From: Paratissierella sp033809995
Lineage (GTDB): Bacteria; Bacillota; Clostridia; Tissierellales; Tissierellaceae
Direction: 5' to 3'
Assembly: GCA_033809995.1 (NCBI GenBank)
Contig: JAPXKQ010000004.1
Location: forward strand, 18,412-82,411
DNA: 64,000 bases
Numbering within the stretch: position 1 is the stretch's first letter; every line of letters starts with the position of its first letter. Positions 1 through 9,691 of the stretch are shown here, piece after piece. The translations under genes were made by a program, and so were the position numbers. The notes under the pieces are model-generated. The model worked only from the letters and a program-made list of their open reading frames with translations. It had not been told where the DNA came from and made no database searches.

Positions 1-1308
1 ATTAATTTTTCCATTATGAGCTTCAACTATTGACTTTACAATAGGTAAACCAAGTCCCGTACCACCGGTGGTTTTGTTTCTAGATATATCAACTCTATAA
101 AACCTATCAAAAATAAGGTGCAATTCTTCTTTTTTTATTCCAATTCCATTATCTTTAATTTTAAGAACCATATTTTTATTAATCTTTTTTAATTCTATTG
201 AAACTTCGCCCTTTTCATTTAGATATCTCTTTGAATTGCTTAATAAATTGTTAATAATCTGTTTAAATTTATCCTTATCTAAATTACCAATAATATTGTT
301 TTCTATACTGCTATGGATTACATACCCTTCTTTATTATAAATGGGCAAAAATGTTGTGATTATATTTTCAAGTTCTTCAGAAATGTTAAATTTAGTTTTA
401 CTTAAATTTACTATAAATTCTTCTTGTAAAAATGAGTCCTTTAAATCATCAACTAGATTTGCAAGGCGTGAAATTTCTCCCATTAATATATCTAAGTGCT
501 CATTGGTTGGTTCCCAAACTCCATCAATTATTGCTTCTAAATGAGTTCTTAATGTAGTTAATGGCGTGCGAAGTTCATGAGATATATCGGATGCGTATCT
601 TTTTCTAATATTTTCTTGTTCAGATAATGAATTTCCAAGATAATTAATTGAGTCAGATAGTTCTATAATTTCCCTTGTATTGGTATTCACTATTGATTGT
701 GCAGAAAGATTGCCTTGCCTTATTTCATTGGCAGTATTTCTTATATCTATTAGAGGATTTGTCAAGCTTTTAGATAAAAATATACTGACTATAAGGCCAA
801 TCAAAATAGTAAATAAACCTGAGATTAAGAAAGATTGAGTCAATGTATCTTTAAAAATTAATGCACTCTCAGTTAAATAAGAATTATCAATATATCCTAT
901 TATCAAACTACCTATCCTATTGGAGCCATCTATAAGAGGGTAAGTCTTTTCAACATAATTTCCTGGGGCAACTCTTCCCATCATCATTCTATGATGATTC
1001 ATCATACCTTTACCCATGCCCATTCTATTGTTGGATGAATATATGATTTCTTCATTATTATTTTTTATAGTTAAATTAATATTTTCAGCTAAGGCAATAT
1101 GCTTTAAATCCATTTCATTAAAATAATAGTTTTCTTTATATAAATCATTTATTTCATTATGAATTCTTTCAAATTTATCTTCTCTTTCTTTAACCAAATA
1201 ATTTTCAAACCTTCTATTTATCATTATATTAGAGATTATAGAGATTATAAATATAGATACAAGTATTGACAATACAAAACTTAATGTAAGTTTACGTGAC
1301 AGTTTCAT
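1..1308 (-). CDS. Sensor histidine kinase, C-terminus cut by window edge
   Basis: The first 436 codons of a membrane-bound histidine kinase are present, reading off the left edge without a stop. The start is ATG at 1308 behind a GGAG box. Visible parts are a first membrane helix (about 8-30), an extracytoplasmic sensor region (about 31-157), a second helix (about 158-180), a HAMP-like linker, a phospho-acceptor His244 in SHELRTPL, an N-box (NNLLSNS) and the ATP lid motifs DNGIGI and GGTGLGL. Residues 96-110 of the sensor carry seven Met and two His, which suggests soft-metal (for example copper) sensing; that is inference. Its partner is probably the OmpR-type regulator at 1801-2496, although a divergent gene sits between them. 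Confidence 0.93.
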   Translation of the reverse strand, partial: MKLSRKLTLSFVLSILVSIFIISIISNIMINRRFENYLVKEREDKFERIHNEINDLYKENYYFNEMDLKHIALAENINLTIKNNNEEIIYSSNNRMGMGKGMMNHHRMMMGRVAPGNYVEKTYPLIDGSNRIGSLIIGYIDNSYLTESALIFKDTLTQSFLISGLFTILIGLIVSIFLSKSLTNPLIDIRNTANEIRQGNLSAQSIVNTNTREIIELSDSINYLGNSLSEQENIRKRYASDISHELRTPLTTLRTHLEAIIDGVWEPTNEHLDILMGEISRLANLVDDLKDSFLQEEFIVNLSKTKFNISEELENIITTFLPIYNKEGYVIHSSIENNIIGNLDKDKFKQIINNLLSNSKRYLNEKGEVSIELKKINKNMVLKIKDNGIGIKKEELHLIFDRFYRVDISRNKTTGGTGLGLPIVKSIVEAHNGKIN

Positions 1309-1407
1309 TTTTCTCAACTCCTTATATTAATTATATCACCTTATCTTCATAATTCCTTCACAATTGTTTTATACAATAAAATCAAAAGATAAAAGGAGAT
1401 GGTTTAA

Positions 1408-1794
1408 TTGAAGAAAATTGTAGTAGTGCTAAGTGTAGTCATGATACTGGGAATTGGCTCTGCATTTGTATTTGCTGACTCTGGTTCCAATTTACCATTT
1501 AGGAGAAATTTTGGTGTGATACAATGGAATAGAACTGACTTAACAGAGGAACAAATTAAAGACCTAGCTAAAGACAGACAAGAATTCCATGAAAAAAATA
1601 TGGAATATAGAAGACAAGATTTAAAAGAAGCACTAGAAAATAAAGAAATTACACAAGAAGAATATGATTTATGGAATGAACACTTCAACTATATGGATGA
1701 GTTTCATAAAGAAAATGGCTTCTTTGGTGGCTGTGGCGGTAGAGGAATTGGCATGATGCGTGGAATGGGTAGAAGACATATGGGTTGGTATTAA
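1408..1794 (+). CDS. Secreted DUF2680-like protein with Met/Gly/His-rich tail
   Basis: The product is 128 aa with a TTG start behind AAAGGAGAT. It has a Sec signal peptide (KK, then a hydrophobic core, cleavage near FVFA-DSG). The middle is an acidic/basic helical segment with LTEEQIKDL and KEITQEEYDLWNE, resembling DUF2680 (YckD-like) and Spy-type helical secreted proteins. The last 25 residues are rich in Gly, Met, Arg and His (GIGMMRGMGRRHMGW) with one Cys. The gene diverges from the kinase and converges on the response regulator, with 6 bp to that gene's stop. The shared Met-rich chemistry with the kinase sensor loop suggests a metal-binding effector of the same system. The function is inferred only. 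Confidence 0.85.
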   Translation: MKKIVVVLSVVMILGIGSAFVFADSGSNLPFRRNFGVIQWNRTDLTEEQIKDLAKDRQEFHEKNMEYRRQDLKEALENKEITQEEYDLWNEHFNYMDEFHKENGFFGGCGGRGIGMMRGMGRRHMGWY

Positions 1795-1800
1795 AAACCC

Positions 1801-2496
1801 CTAACCCTCAAATTTATATCCCATACCATAGACAGTTATTATATAGGCAGGAGCTTTTGGATTATCCTCAAGCTTTTGCCTTATATTTTTTATATGGGTG
1901 TCTATGGTTCTATCAAAACCATCATATTCATATCCAAAAGCTTTTTCTATAAGTTGTTCTCTCGTTAAAACCTGCCCAGAATTTGAAACCAATACTTCCA
2001 AAACCTTAAATTCATTTACTGTCAATCCTATATTTCTATTATCCTTCGTAACTAGCATTTTATTAATATCAATTGTTAATCTAGCATTATCTAAAATCAA
2101 TTTTCCAGATAAAGGTTGTAAATTGTCAAACCTATAGCTTCGTCTCAGAAGTGCCTGAACTCTGCTAACAAGTTCCCTAGGACTAAAAGGTTTTACTACA
2201 TAATCATCAGCACCAATAGATAATCCTTCAATTCTACTATCTAAATCAGACTTGGCTGTTAACATAATAATAGGAACATCTGATACATTTCTTATTTTCG
2301 CACAAACTTCTTCACCAGAGATTTTTGGAAGCATTAAATCAAGGATAATTAAATGTATTTCCTCTGAACCAAATACTTCCAAGGCAATTTCCCCATCAAG
2401 AGCTTCGTATACATTATAATCTTCTTTCTCTAAATATGCTTTTATAACATTAAGTATATTTTGTTCATCTTCAACTACTAAAATATTATATTTCAA
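1801..2496 (-). CDS. OmpR/PhoB-family response regulator
   Basis: This is a DNA-binding response regulator with an N-terminal receiver and a C-terminal winged helix. With a TTG start at 2496 (AGGTGA five bases upstream) the receiver shows the acidic VVEDE patch, phospho-acceptor Asp53 in ILDLMLP, Thr80 in MLTAKSD and Lys102 in VVKPFSP. The output domain contains LTVNEFKVLEVL, REQLIEKAF and IRQKLED, typical of OmpR/PhoB. A GTG nine bases further upstream (2505) is an alternative start but lies in the ribosome binding site. It is the likely partner of the kinase at 1-1308. Target promoters cannot be read from the sequence; the intervening secreted protein is the obvious candidate. Confidence 0.95.
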   Translation of the reverse strand: MKYNILVVEDEQNILNVIKAYLEKEDYNVYEALDGEIALEVFGSEEIHLIILDLMLPKISGEEVCAKIRNVSDVPIIMLTAKSDLDSRIEGLSIGADDYVVKPFSPRELVSRVQALLRRSYRFDNLQPLSGKLILDNARLTIDINKMLVTKDNRNIGLTVNEFKVLEVLVSNSGQVLTREQLIEKAFGYEYDGFDRTIDTHIKNIRQKLEDNPKAPAYIITVYGMGYKFEG

Positions 2497-2576
2497 TCTA
2501 ATCACCTAAATAAATTATACCAATAAATGAAGTGGAGTAAACCTATGTTTTATAAATTATAATATAATAGCATAGC

Positions 2577-2612
2577 TGTCATCTCGAGGGAAGTCGAGAG
2601 ATCTCCTCTTTT
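2577..2612 (+). repeat. Dispersed hairpin repeat, TGTCAT...GATCTCC-TTTT family (copy 1)
   Basis: The copy begins TGTCATCTCGA and ends AGATCTCCTCTTTT. The centre TCTCGA-(6 nt)-TCGAGA folds back on itself. The 3' part AATCTCCTCTTTT/GATCTCCTCTTTT recurs near 44129 and 63587. It lies in the noncoding space between the response regulator and gerA, about 115 bp upstream of the gerA start. Confidence 0.65.
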
Positions 2613-2728
2613 CAGTATTCTGATATGATATTATAAAAATTGCAATTATTGGATATAATTCATAGTAATGTTTATGTGATATATGGTAGAAGGCAGTTTC
2701 TATCCATACTGCAAAATGAGGTTATATA

Positions 2729-4165
2729 ATGATATCAAAAAGTATAGAAGAAAATAAAATTGCATTAAAGGATTTATTTAACAATACATCTGACCTGGTA
2801 TTTTATGAATTTCAGACTCTATCAGAAGACAAGGCTATGGTTGTATATTTCAATGGAATTATAGATAAAGAAATTTTAAATGAAGATTTACTAAAACCAA
2901 TAATTAAGGACTTACTTTCTCCATGGGATGTTAAATCTGCAGTATATATATCTACTACCAAAGAGATTACAAAACTAGATGATATAATTCTTCCTATTTC
3001 AAGTGGCAATGTAGTTTTGTTTATCGAAGGTTTGGATATTGCATATGATTTCAATTTATCAAAATGGCCTAAAAGACAGGTTGAAAAGCCAATGGCGGAA
3101 ATGGTAATTAGAGGACCAAGAGAAGGCTTTGTAGAGGATATTCAAACCAATAGAACATTATTGAGACGCAGAATTAGAAATAACAATTTTGTTTATGAAG
3201 ATTTTATATTAGGTGAACAGACCAATACAACAGTCTCGATAGCATATATAGTAGGAATAGTGAAACCTAAAGTTTTAGAAGAAACAAGAAATAAATTAAA
3301 GAAGATTAAAGTAGATAAAATTTTAGATAGTGGAAATATTGAAAGCTATCTAGAGGATAAACCAAAAGGTCTTGTATCATCTATTGCATATTCTGAAAAA
3401 CCTGATGTTGTAGTAAGTAAGATTTTAGAGGGTAGCGTAGCTATCTTAATTGATGGCTCACCAAATGTATTAACAGTTCCAAAGTTATTTGTTGAAAATC
3501 TTCATGCACCTGAAGATTATTATATTAGACCACAACTGGCTACATTTCTTAGAATTTTAAGACTTATTTCTTTTTTTTTAGCGTTTTCATTACCAGGTAT
3601 TTATATTGCCTTGATATCATATCATCAGGAAATGATACCCACGGAACTATTGATTTCTATAGCAGGGCAAAGGGAAGGGGTACCACTAGCATCTCCCTTG
3701 GAAGCCTTGCTTATGATATTATTCTTCGAGCTCCTTAAAGAGTCGGGAATTAGACTACCTCAAGCTGTAGGACAGACAGTAACATTGGTGGGGGGGTTAG
3801 TAATAGGCACTGCAGCTGTAGATGCTGGTGTCGTAAGTGCTATCATGGTTATTATCGTGGCAGCTACCGGTATGGCGGAATTTGTAGTTCCAAAACTTAG
3901 GGAATTAATCTCTATAGCAAGGATTATTTTTCTACTACTAGGAGCCATTGCGGGGTTATATGGCATAACACTAGGACTCCTAGTGGTAGCTGCAAATATG
4001 GTTTCATTGAAGTCATTTGGTGCTCCATATATGTGGCCAATAGCACCATATGATAAGGAAGGAATGAAGGATACAATAGTTAAATATTCAATCAAAAAGA
4101 TGAACTTTAGACCGAAAGTCATAGCCAATAAAGATGCAAGAAAAAGGAATGAAAGAATTGAATAA
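2729..4165 (+). CDS. gerA: Spore germination receptor subunit GerA
   Basis: This 478-aa protein is the A subunit of a nutrient germinant receptor in the inner spore membrane. Such receptors respond to amino acids, sugars or nucleosides. The soluble N-terminal half (about 1-270) carries family landmarks such as PREGFVEDIQTNRTLLRRRIR and ILDSGNIESYLED. The C-terminal half has several membrane helices with the conserved RQGREGVPLASPLEALLM-type stretch (here AGQREGVPLASPLEALL). It starts the gerA-gerC-gerB set, and the gerC start lies inside its 3' end. Expression is presumably forespore-specific (sigma-G); I did not identify that promoter. The germinant cannot be inferred. Confidence 0.96.
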   Translation: MISKSIEENKIALKDLFNNTSDLVFYEFQTLSEDKAMVVYFNGIIDKEILNEDLLKPIIKDLLSPWDVKSAVYISTTKEITKLDDIILPISSGNVVLFIEGLDIAYDFNLSKWPKRQVEKPMAEMVIRGPREGFVEDIQTNRTLLRRRIRNNNFVYEDFILGEQTNTTVSIAYIVGIVKPKVLEETRNKLKKIKVDKILDSGNIESYLEDKPKGLVSSIAYSEKPDVVVSKILEGSVAILIDGSPNVLTVPKLFVENLHAPEDYYIRPQLATFLRILRLISFFLAFSLPGIYIALISYHQEMIPTELLISIAGQREGVPLASPLEALLMILFFELLKESGIRLPQAVGQTVTLVGGLVIGTAAVDAGVVSAIMVIIVAATGMAEFVVPKLRELISIARIIFLLLGAIAGLYGITLGLLVVAANMVSLKSFGAPYMWPIAPYDKEGMKDTIVKYSIKKMNFRPKVIANKDARKRNERIE

Positions 4166-5387
4166 GTTGTTTAAAAAGTTGGTCCTTATAAATATCTTAT
4201 TAATATTTACATCATTTCTAACATCATGCTCCGGAAGTAGAGAATTGAATACCCTTGCCATTGTGATTTCAACTGGATTTGATATTGAAGATGGAAAAGT
4301 AATAATGACAAATGAAGTAATAAATCCTGCTGCAGGGGGAACTTCAAAAAATGCAACTGCACAAGAGCAGACGTTATTTGTTCAGGGCTATGGGGATACA
4401 ATTTCTGAAGCTTTTATAAATACAACACTTACATTTGATAGAGAATTATATTTGCCACATAGCCATTTAGTTATATTTGGCGAAGAACTTGCAAAGAATG
4501 GTATTGGTCCATACTTAGATATATTAAGTAGAAACAATGAACAAAGGGAAAAGGCATATTTGCTAGTTGCAGAAGGGGGAAAGGCATATGATGTTATGGG
4601 GATAAACAGCGGTATTGCACAATCCCCAGGGCGTTATATAGATGAAATAATTAGACATGATATGTTCAATGAAGAAACAAGAACCCTTACAATAGATGAA
4701 TTTTTTAGATACTTTTATAGACCCCACGAGGAATATATAATGGGGGTCATCAAGCCAATGGAAAAGCCTCAGATAAGTAAGAATACTCCTGAGAAAAACT
4801 TCCAGGTTCTTAACGTACAAGGTGGAGCTGCTTTTAAAGACAATAAATTGATAGGGTATTATACTGGGAAAGAAATGATAGGGTTTAATTTTATAGTTAA
4901 TGAATTGAAAAATGCAATGATTAAATTTGAATCTCCTGATTTTTTAGTTGATAAGAATAGGCTAATTGCATCGAGGGGTAGTTATTCAGCAGTACAGATA
5001 TTTAGAAGTAGAACTAAAAACAATGTAAAATTGATAGATGATAAATTACATCTATTTATTGATGTCAAATTTAGAGGTGTTTTAAAAGAAGTTACTCAAG
5101 GACTTGACATAAGCCAACCAGGAGTCATTGATGAGATGGAAAAAGCATGTGCTAATACAGCAAAATCATATATTGAAATGGCGTTGCTCAAAGGTATGAA
5201 AGAATTCAATGCAGATACTTTTAGCATCGGGGAGCTTGTACATCGAAAATATCCAAAGCTATGGAAGGAAATAAAAGATAATTGGGAGGAAATATTTGAA
5301 AACTTAGAATATACCATAAATGTTTCGGCTCATATAAATGACACTGGTTTTACCAACACTCCACCCAATATAAGGAAGGGTAAATAA
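4158..5387 (+). CDS. gerC: Spore germination lipoprotein GerC
   Basis: This is the GerC-family lipoprotein subunit of the germinant receptor. With a TTG start at 4158 (AAAAAGGA about nine bases upstream) the protein is 409 aa. It has a short basic N-terminus, a hydrophobic core and the lipobox FLTSC, placing the lipidated Cys at residue 24. ATG codons at 4149 and 4134 are in frame but badly spaced from any ribosome binding site. The gene overlaps the gerA stop by 8 bp, suggesting coupled translation. The C-terminal region (LDISQPGVIDEMEKACA, then KYPKLWKEIKDNWEEIF) matches the end of GerC proteins. Confidence 0.94.
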   Translation: MNKLFKKLVLINILLIFTSFLTSCSGSRELNTLAIVISTGFDIEDGKVIMTNEVINPAAGGTSKNATAQEQTLFVQGYGDTISEAFINTTLTFDRELYLPHSHLVIFGEELAKNGIGPYLDILSRNNEQREKAYLLVAEGGKAYDVMGINSGIAQSPGRYIDEIIRHDMFNEETRTLTIDEFFRYFYRPHEEYIMGVIKPMEKPQISKNTPEKNFQVLNVQGGAAFKDNKLIGYYTGKEMIGFNFIVNELKNAMIKFESPDFLVDKNRLIASRGSYSAVQIFRSRTKNNVKLIDDKLHLFIDVKFRGVLKEVTQGLDISQPGVIDEMEKACANTAKSYIEMALLKGMKEFNADTFSIGELVHRKYPKLWKEIKDNWEEIFENLEYTINVSAHINDTGFTNTPPNIRKGK

Positions 5388-5389
5388 GC

Positions 5390-6511
5390 ATGGATTCCAA
5401 CAAAATAACTTCAAGACAATTAGTATTGTTAATTACATCATTTGGACTAAGTATTACAATTTCATATATGTTCTCTTTAAATTTACCGCCAGATAATCAG
5501 GATATATGGATTGTAATTTTACTTTCATTTTTATATTCTTTAGTTTTAAGGATGCCATTGCTATTTTTAATATATAGGTTTCCAGATTTAAATATGGTAG
5601 AGATTTTGGAAAAAATTCTAGGAAAAGCTTTAGGAAAGGTATTGGGATTTTTTTATGCTTTATATTTCACAGCATATTCAGTCTTTATTGTAATTTTGCA
5701 GGCACAATTAGTTGGTGTAAATGTATTGTCTCGTACACCCCATTATATAATAATAGGATTGCTTATTATTACTTGTCTATATATAGGTAATAAGGGATTG
5801 GTGATGATGTGTTGGACAGGTGAATTAGTTACACCATTAAGCTTGATTTCAATAGTTTTTCTTATAATTTTAGGTTTGAAAAATGTTGATTTTAAATTGA
5901 TTTTACCGATATTAAGCGATTCGACATTTGGAGAGATTAATAAGGGAGCATTAATGTTCTCATTAATGGTAAATGATGTATTTGTTTTGGTAAAATGTTC
6001 ACCATATCTTGAAAACAAGGAGGATATCTATAAGATTTATATTAATTCATCTTTAGCTTTTACCATAATAGGAACAATTGCGGTAATGGTGACTCAAAGT
6101 GCATTGGGTATAGAGCAGGCTAGGCATATAAATTACCCTTTCTTAATATATTCAAGACTTATCAATTATACTGCAGCATTTGAAAGGATAGATGTATTTT
6201 TCGTAGTTGCATGGATTGCTGCAAATACTGGTAGAATCATCTTTTATTTATATTTTGCATACATGACCTTTAAAGATGTATTTAATATTAATAATGGAAA
6301 GGTATTGTATTATACTTTAGGTGTTTTAGTTGGATCTATATCCTTATATATAGCAAATTATAATATTATTACACTGGGCAATGTACCAATAATATTTATG
6401 CAATTAATAGCTACAGGAACAACTATAGTTATAGTGCCATTTATTACATTGATTGTTTATTTTTTTAGGAGAAAATCCTTAAGTAAAGAGGAAAACATTC
6501 AGAATAACTAA
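5390..6511 (+). CDS. gerB: Spore germination permease-like subunit GerB
   Basis: This 373-aa, almost entirely hydrophobic protein has about ten membrane helices and belongs to the GerB / endospore germination permease family of the amino acid transporter superfamily. Its N-terminus (KITSRQLVLLITSFGLSI) and the segment EILEKILGKALGKVLGFFYALYF are characteristic. It follows gerC by 2 bp and ends 14 bp before the molybdenum hydroxylase gene, so that enzyme may be co-transcribed with the receptor. In the family this subunit is thought to form the ligand-binding part of the receptor. Confidence 0.95.
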   Translation: MDSNKITSRQLVLLITSFGLSITISYMFSLNLPPDNQDIWIVILLSFLYSLVLRMPLLFLIYRFPDLNMVEILEKILGKALGKVLGFFYALYFTAYSVFIVILQAQLVGVNVLSRTPHYIIIGLLIITCLYIGNKGLVMMCWTGELVTPLSLISIVFLIILGLKNVDFKLILPILSDSTFGEINKGALMFSLMVNDVFVLVKCSPYLENKEDIYKIYINSSLAFTIIGTIAVMVTQSALGIEQARHINYPFLIYSRLINYTAAFERIDVFFVVAWIAANTGRIIFYLYFAYMTFKDVFNINNGKVLYYTLGVLVGSISLYIANYNIITLGNVPIIFMQLIATGTTIVIVPFITLIVYFFRRKSLSKEENIQNN

Positions 6512-6525
6512 AGGAGAGAAAAACG

Positions 6526-8868
6526 ATGGTAAAACCTAATATAGGAGTTGATACTATTAGAAAAGAGGCATGGGATAAGGTTACAGGGGCTGCCAAATAT
6601 AATGCAGATTTTATTACACCTGATACTTTGTATGCATGTATGCTTACATCTCCATATGCTCATGCCCAAATAAAAAGAATCGATACTTCTAAAGCATTAA
6701 AATCTGAAGGGGTTCATGCAGTTATTACTGGGAATGATGCTCCATATTTGACAGGCTCAATGATTCATGATAGGCCACCTATAGCTAGGGATAAGGTTAG
6801 ATATTTTGGCGAGCCTGTAGCTGTAGTAATTGCAAATTGTGAAGATGAAGCAATGAAAGGAGTAAGCCTTATAGACGTAGAATATGAAAAATTACCTATA
6901 GTAAATAAAATCAAGGATGCTATCAAGGATAATGCTACATTGGTTCATGAAGATTTGGGTAGATATACCTATCCTGCTACTGATATCTATCCTAAGGCAG
7001 ATACCAATATAATGGACCATGTTAAGATCAGAAAAGGAAATATGGAATTGGGATGGAGTGAGTCAGATATAGTAGTGGAATCAAGATTTTTTCTTCCGCA
7101 GTCTGATCATATAGCCATGGAAACCAGAAATTCATCAGCACAAATTATGCCAAATGGAACAGTAATTATTCACACATCAACTCAAGGCCCATTTGCAGTA
7201 AAGGAAGAATTAAGTCACGTATTTAAAATACCCGAAGGGAAAGTAATTGTCAAAACCCCTCTAGTTGGAGGTGCATTTGGTGGAAAGGCTACAATTCAGT
7301 TGGAATATATTGCTTACCTTGCATCATTAGCTGTGGGTGGAAGAAAGGTCATATTAAGAAACACAAGGGAAGAAGATATAATGTCATCTCCTGGTAAGCT
7401 AGCTGTCGAAGCACAAGTAAAAATAGGTGCTACTTATGATGGTAAGATTAAAGCATTGGAATGCATCTACTATGTAGATTGCGGTGCCTATGCTGACACG
7501 GGTCCTAGAATGGCAAAATCTATGGCAGTTGACTGTTCTGGACCATATAATATTGAAAATATCCACTGTGATTCTTATAGTATATATACCAATCATGGAT
7601 ATACCACCTCATTCAGAGGATTTGGTCATACTGCTAGTACTTTTTGCATAGAAAGGATTTTAGATAAATTAGCTAAAAAGTTATCCATTGATACTGCTGA
7701 AATAAGAAGGATAAATGCAATAAAAGAAAATGATTTATCTCCTACTCAAGATAAAATAACTTTATCTAATACAGGGGATTTAAATGCATGTATAGATAAA
7801 GTCAAGAAATTGATCAATTGGGAAGAGGGGACCCTTATAAAAAATGAGGATGGGATGATAAAGGCAAAGGGGATAGCTTGCTTATGGAAAACCTCCAATT
7901 CTCCTACAAATGCTACATCTGGAGCTATTATTACAATAAACACAGATGGGAGCCTAAACCTAAATTTTGGTGCTACTGAAATCGGTCCTGGTATGAAAAC
8001 GACTATGGCAATGATATTGGCTGAAAAGATGAAAATGGACGTTGATAAAATACATGTGTTTATGGATGTTGATACACAGGTAAGTCCAAAGCATTGGAAG
8101 ACTGTAGCAAGTATGACTACATTTATGATTGGCAATGCAGTAGTGAAAGCTGCTGACGATATGATAAAACAGATAAAACAAGTGGGAGCTATTGCTCTTA
8201 GATGTCAACCAGATGATTTGGAAGTAGGTAATGAAATGGTTTATCTAAAGGACAATCCAAGTGTATTTATTTTCTTTAAGGATATAAATCATGGATATAA
8301 ATATGGAAATGGTAATGCAATCTGGGGAGAACTTATTGCAAAGGGTAATTTTATCATGAGACATTTAACACCACTAGATTCTGAAACTGGCAAAGGCAAA
8401 TCAGGTATGTCATGGACTGTGGGAGCACAGGCTGTAGAAATAGAATATGATCCTAGGATGCATACCTATAGGTTAATGAAAGCTGCGACAGTAATGGATG
8501 TTGGTAAGGTCATCAATCCCAAAACTTCTAGAGGTCTTATAATGGGCGGTATGAGCATGGGATTTGGTTTAGCAACTAGAGAAGAATTTATACATGATGC
8601 TGATGGTATACTACAAACCACATCCCTTAGAACATATAAAGTTATGCGATTTGGAGAACAACCTAAATATATAGTAGATTTTGTAGAGACTCCACAAATA
8701 GATGCTCCATTTGGTGCTAGAGGTTTAGCAGAACATGGAATATTAGGTATACCGGCTGCCTTCGCAAATGCTATGTCTTTAGCAACTGGAGTAGAGTTTG
8801 ATAATATACCAATACTGCCAGAAACAATATGGAAAAAGAAGAAGGGGGAAAAACATGATACCTTTTGA
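6526..8868 (+). CDS. Xanthine dehydrogenase-family molybdopterin-binding subunit
   Basis: This 780-aa large subunit belongs to the xanthine oxidase family of molybdenum hydroxylases, which hydroxylate purines, N-heterocycles or aldehydes using water. The start is ATG behind AAAGGAGAG. The N-terminal a/b hammerhead domain contains DKVTGAAKYNADF. The cofactor-binding domain contains TPLVGGAFGGKATIQLE and SFRGFGHTAS. The catalytic Glu lies in GARGLAEHG near the C-terminus. The FAD and Fe-S subunits follow with overlapping or abutting ends, so this is the complete three-subunit enzyme. The substrate is unknown; none of the usual purine-degradation neighbours or molybdenum-cofactor genes are in the window. 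The neighbouring germination operon is unusual. Confidence 0.93.
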   Translation: MVKPNIGVDTIRKEAWDKVTGAAKYNADFITPDTLYACMLTSPYAHAQIKRIDTSKALKSEGVHAVITGNDAPYLTGSMIHDRPPIARDKVRYFGEPVAVVIANCEDEAMKGVSLIDVEYEKLPIVNKIKDAIKDNATLVHEDLGRYTYPATDIYPKADTNIMDHVKIRKGNMELGWSESDIVVESRFFLPQSDHIAMETRNSSAQIMPNGTVIIHTSTQGPFAVKEELSHVFKIPEGKVIVKTPLVGGAFGGKATIQLEYIAYLASLAVGGRKVILRNTREEDIMSSPGKLAVEAQVKIGATYDGKIKALECIYYVDCGAYADTGPRMAKSMAVDCSGPYNIENIHCDSYSIYTNHGYTTSFRGFGHTASTFCIERILDKLAKKLSIDTAEIRRINAIKENDLSPTQDKITLSNTGDLNACIDKVKKLINWEEGTLIKNEDGMIKAKGIACLWKTSNSPTNATSGAIITINTDGSLNLNFGATEIGPGMKTTMAMILAEKMKMDVDKIHVFMDVDTQVSPKHWKTVASMTTFMIGNAVVKAADDMIKQIKQVGAIALRCQPDDLEVGNEMVYLKDNPSVFIFFKDINHGYKYGNGNAIWGELIAKGNFIMRHLTPLDSETGKGKSGMSWTVGAQAVEIEYDPRMHTYRLMKAATVMDVGKVINPKTSRGLIMGGMSMGFGLATREEFIHDADGILQTTSLRTYKVMRFGEQPKYIVDFVETPQIDAPFGARGLAEHGILGIPAAFANAMSLATGVEFDNIPILPETIWKKKKGEKHDTF

Positions 8869-9691
8869 TTTTGAATATTATAAACCAGATACAGTTGAAG
8901 AAGCTGTTAATCTTTATGATAGTTTATCTAAAAAAAATAAAAAAGTTATTTATTATGGCGGTGGCACTGAATTTATCAGTATGGCTAGAAGATATAATAG
9001 ATACGCTGATGCCGTTATAGATATAAAGGGGATTCCAGAATGTAATGAATTTGATTTCAATGGAAATGAACTCAATATTGGTTCTGCTATGACATTAACC
9101 AAAATAGCAAATATGAATAAGTTTCCACTTTTGAGTCTGGCAGTAAAAAGGATTGCTGATCATACAATACAGGATAAGATTACCCTTGGGGGAAATATAG
9201 TAGGTACCATAATATATAAGGAGTCCTTATTACCATTACTTGTATCAAATAGTGATATTGTTTTAGAAAATAAATCTGGTAGGCGAATTGTACCTATTAA
9301 TAGTATTTTTGATAAAAAATTATTACTTGAAGAAGGGGAAATGGTAGTTAAAGTAATGACAAAAAAGAAATATGTTGATTATCCATATCAGCATGTTAAA
9401 CGAACTAAAAATGATAGAATTGATTACCCTTTATTATCTGTAGTTGCATTGAAGGATAATGGAAAGATTAATACAGCCATCAGTGGATTATGTGATTATC
9501 CATTTAGATCAAAAAAAATAGAAAATATATTAAATGATAAAGAATTAGAAAAAGATAAAAAAATTGATAATATAATGCAAAATATTCCTGGCGAAATATT
9601 ACATGATGTAGGCGGTAGTTCTGAATATAGAAAATTTATGCTAGGGGCCATCATAAGCGAGATAATAGATAGCTTTGAGGAGGATGAGTAG
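8855..9691 (+). CDS. Molybdenum hydroxylase FAD-binding subunit
   Basis: This 278-aa medium subunit is of the CoxM/XdhB type, which passes electrons from the Fe-S centres to FAD. The ATG at 8855 sits behind AAGGGGGAAA and gives the typical opening MIPFDFEYYKPDTVEEAV. Upstream in-frame codons would lie inside the preceding gene with no ribosome binding site. The FAD-binding segment includes YYGGGTEFISMAR, and the second loop has DKITLGGNIVGT. It overlaps the molybdopterin subunit by 14 bp and abuts the Fe-S subunit, so translation is probably coupled. Confidence 0.93.
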   Translation: MIPFDFEYYKPDTVEEAVNLYDSLSKKNKKVIYYGGGTEFISMARRYNRYADAVIDIKGIPECNEFDFNGNELNIGSAMTLTKIANMNKFPLLSLAVKRIADHTIQDKITLGGNIVGTIIYKESLLPLLVSNSDIVLENKSGRRIVPINSIFDKKLLLEEGEMVVKVMTKKKYVDYPYQHVKRTKNDRIDYPLLSVVALKDNGKINTAISGLCDYPFRSKKIENILNDKELEKDKKIDNIMQNIPGEILHDVGGSSEYRKFMLGAIISEIIDSFEEDE

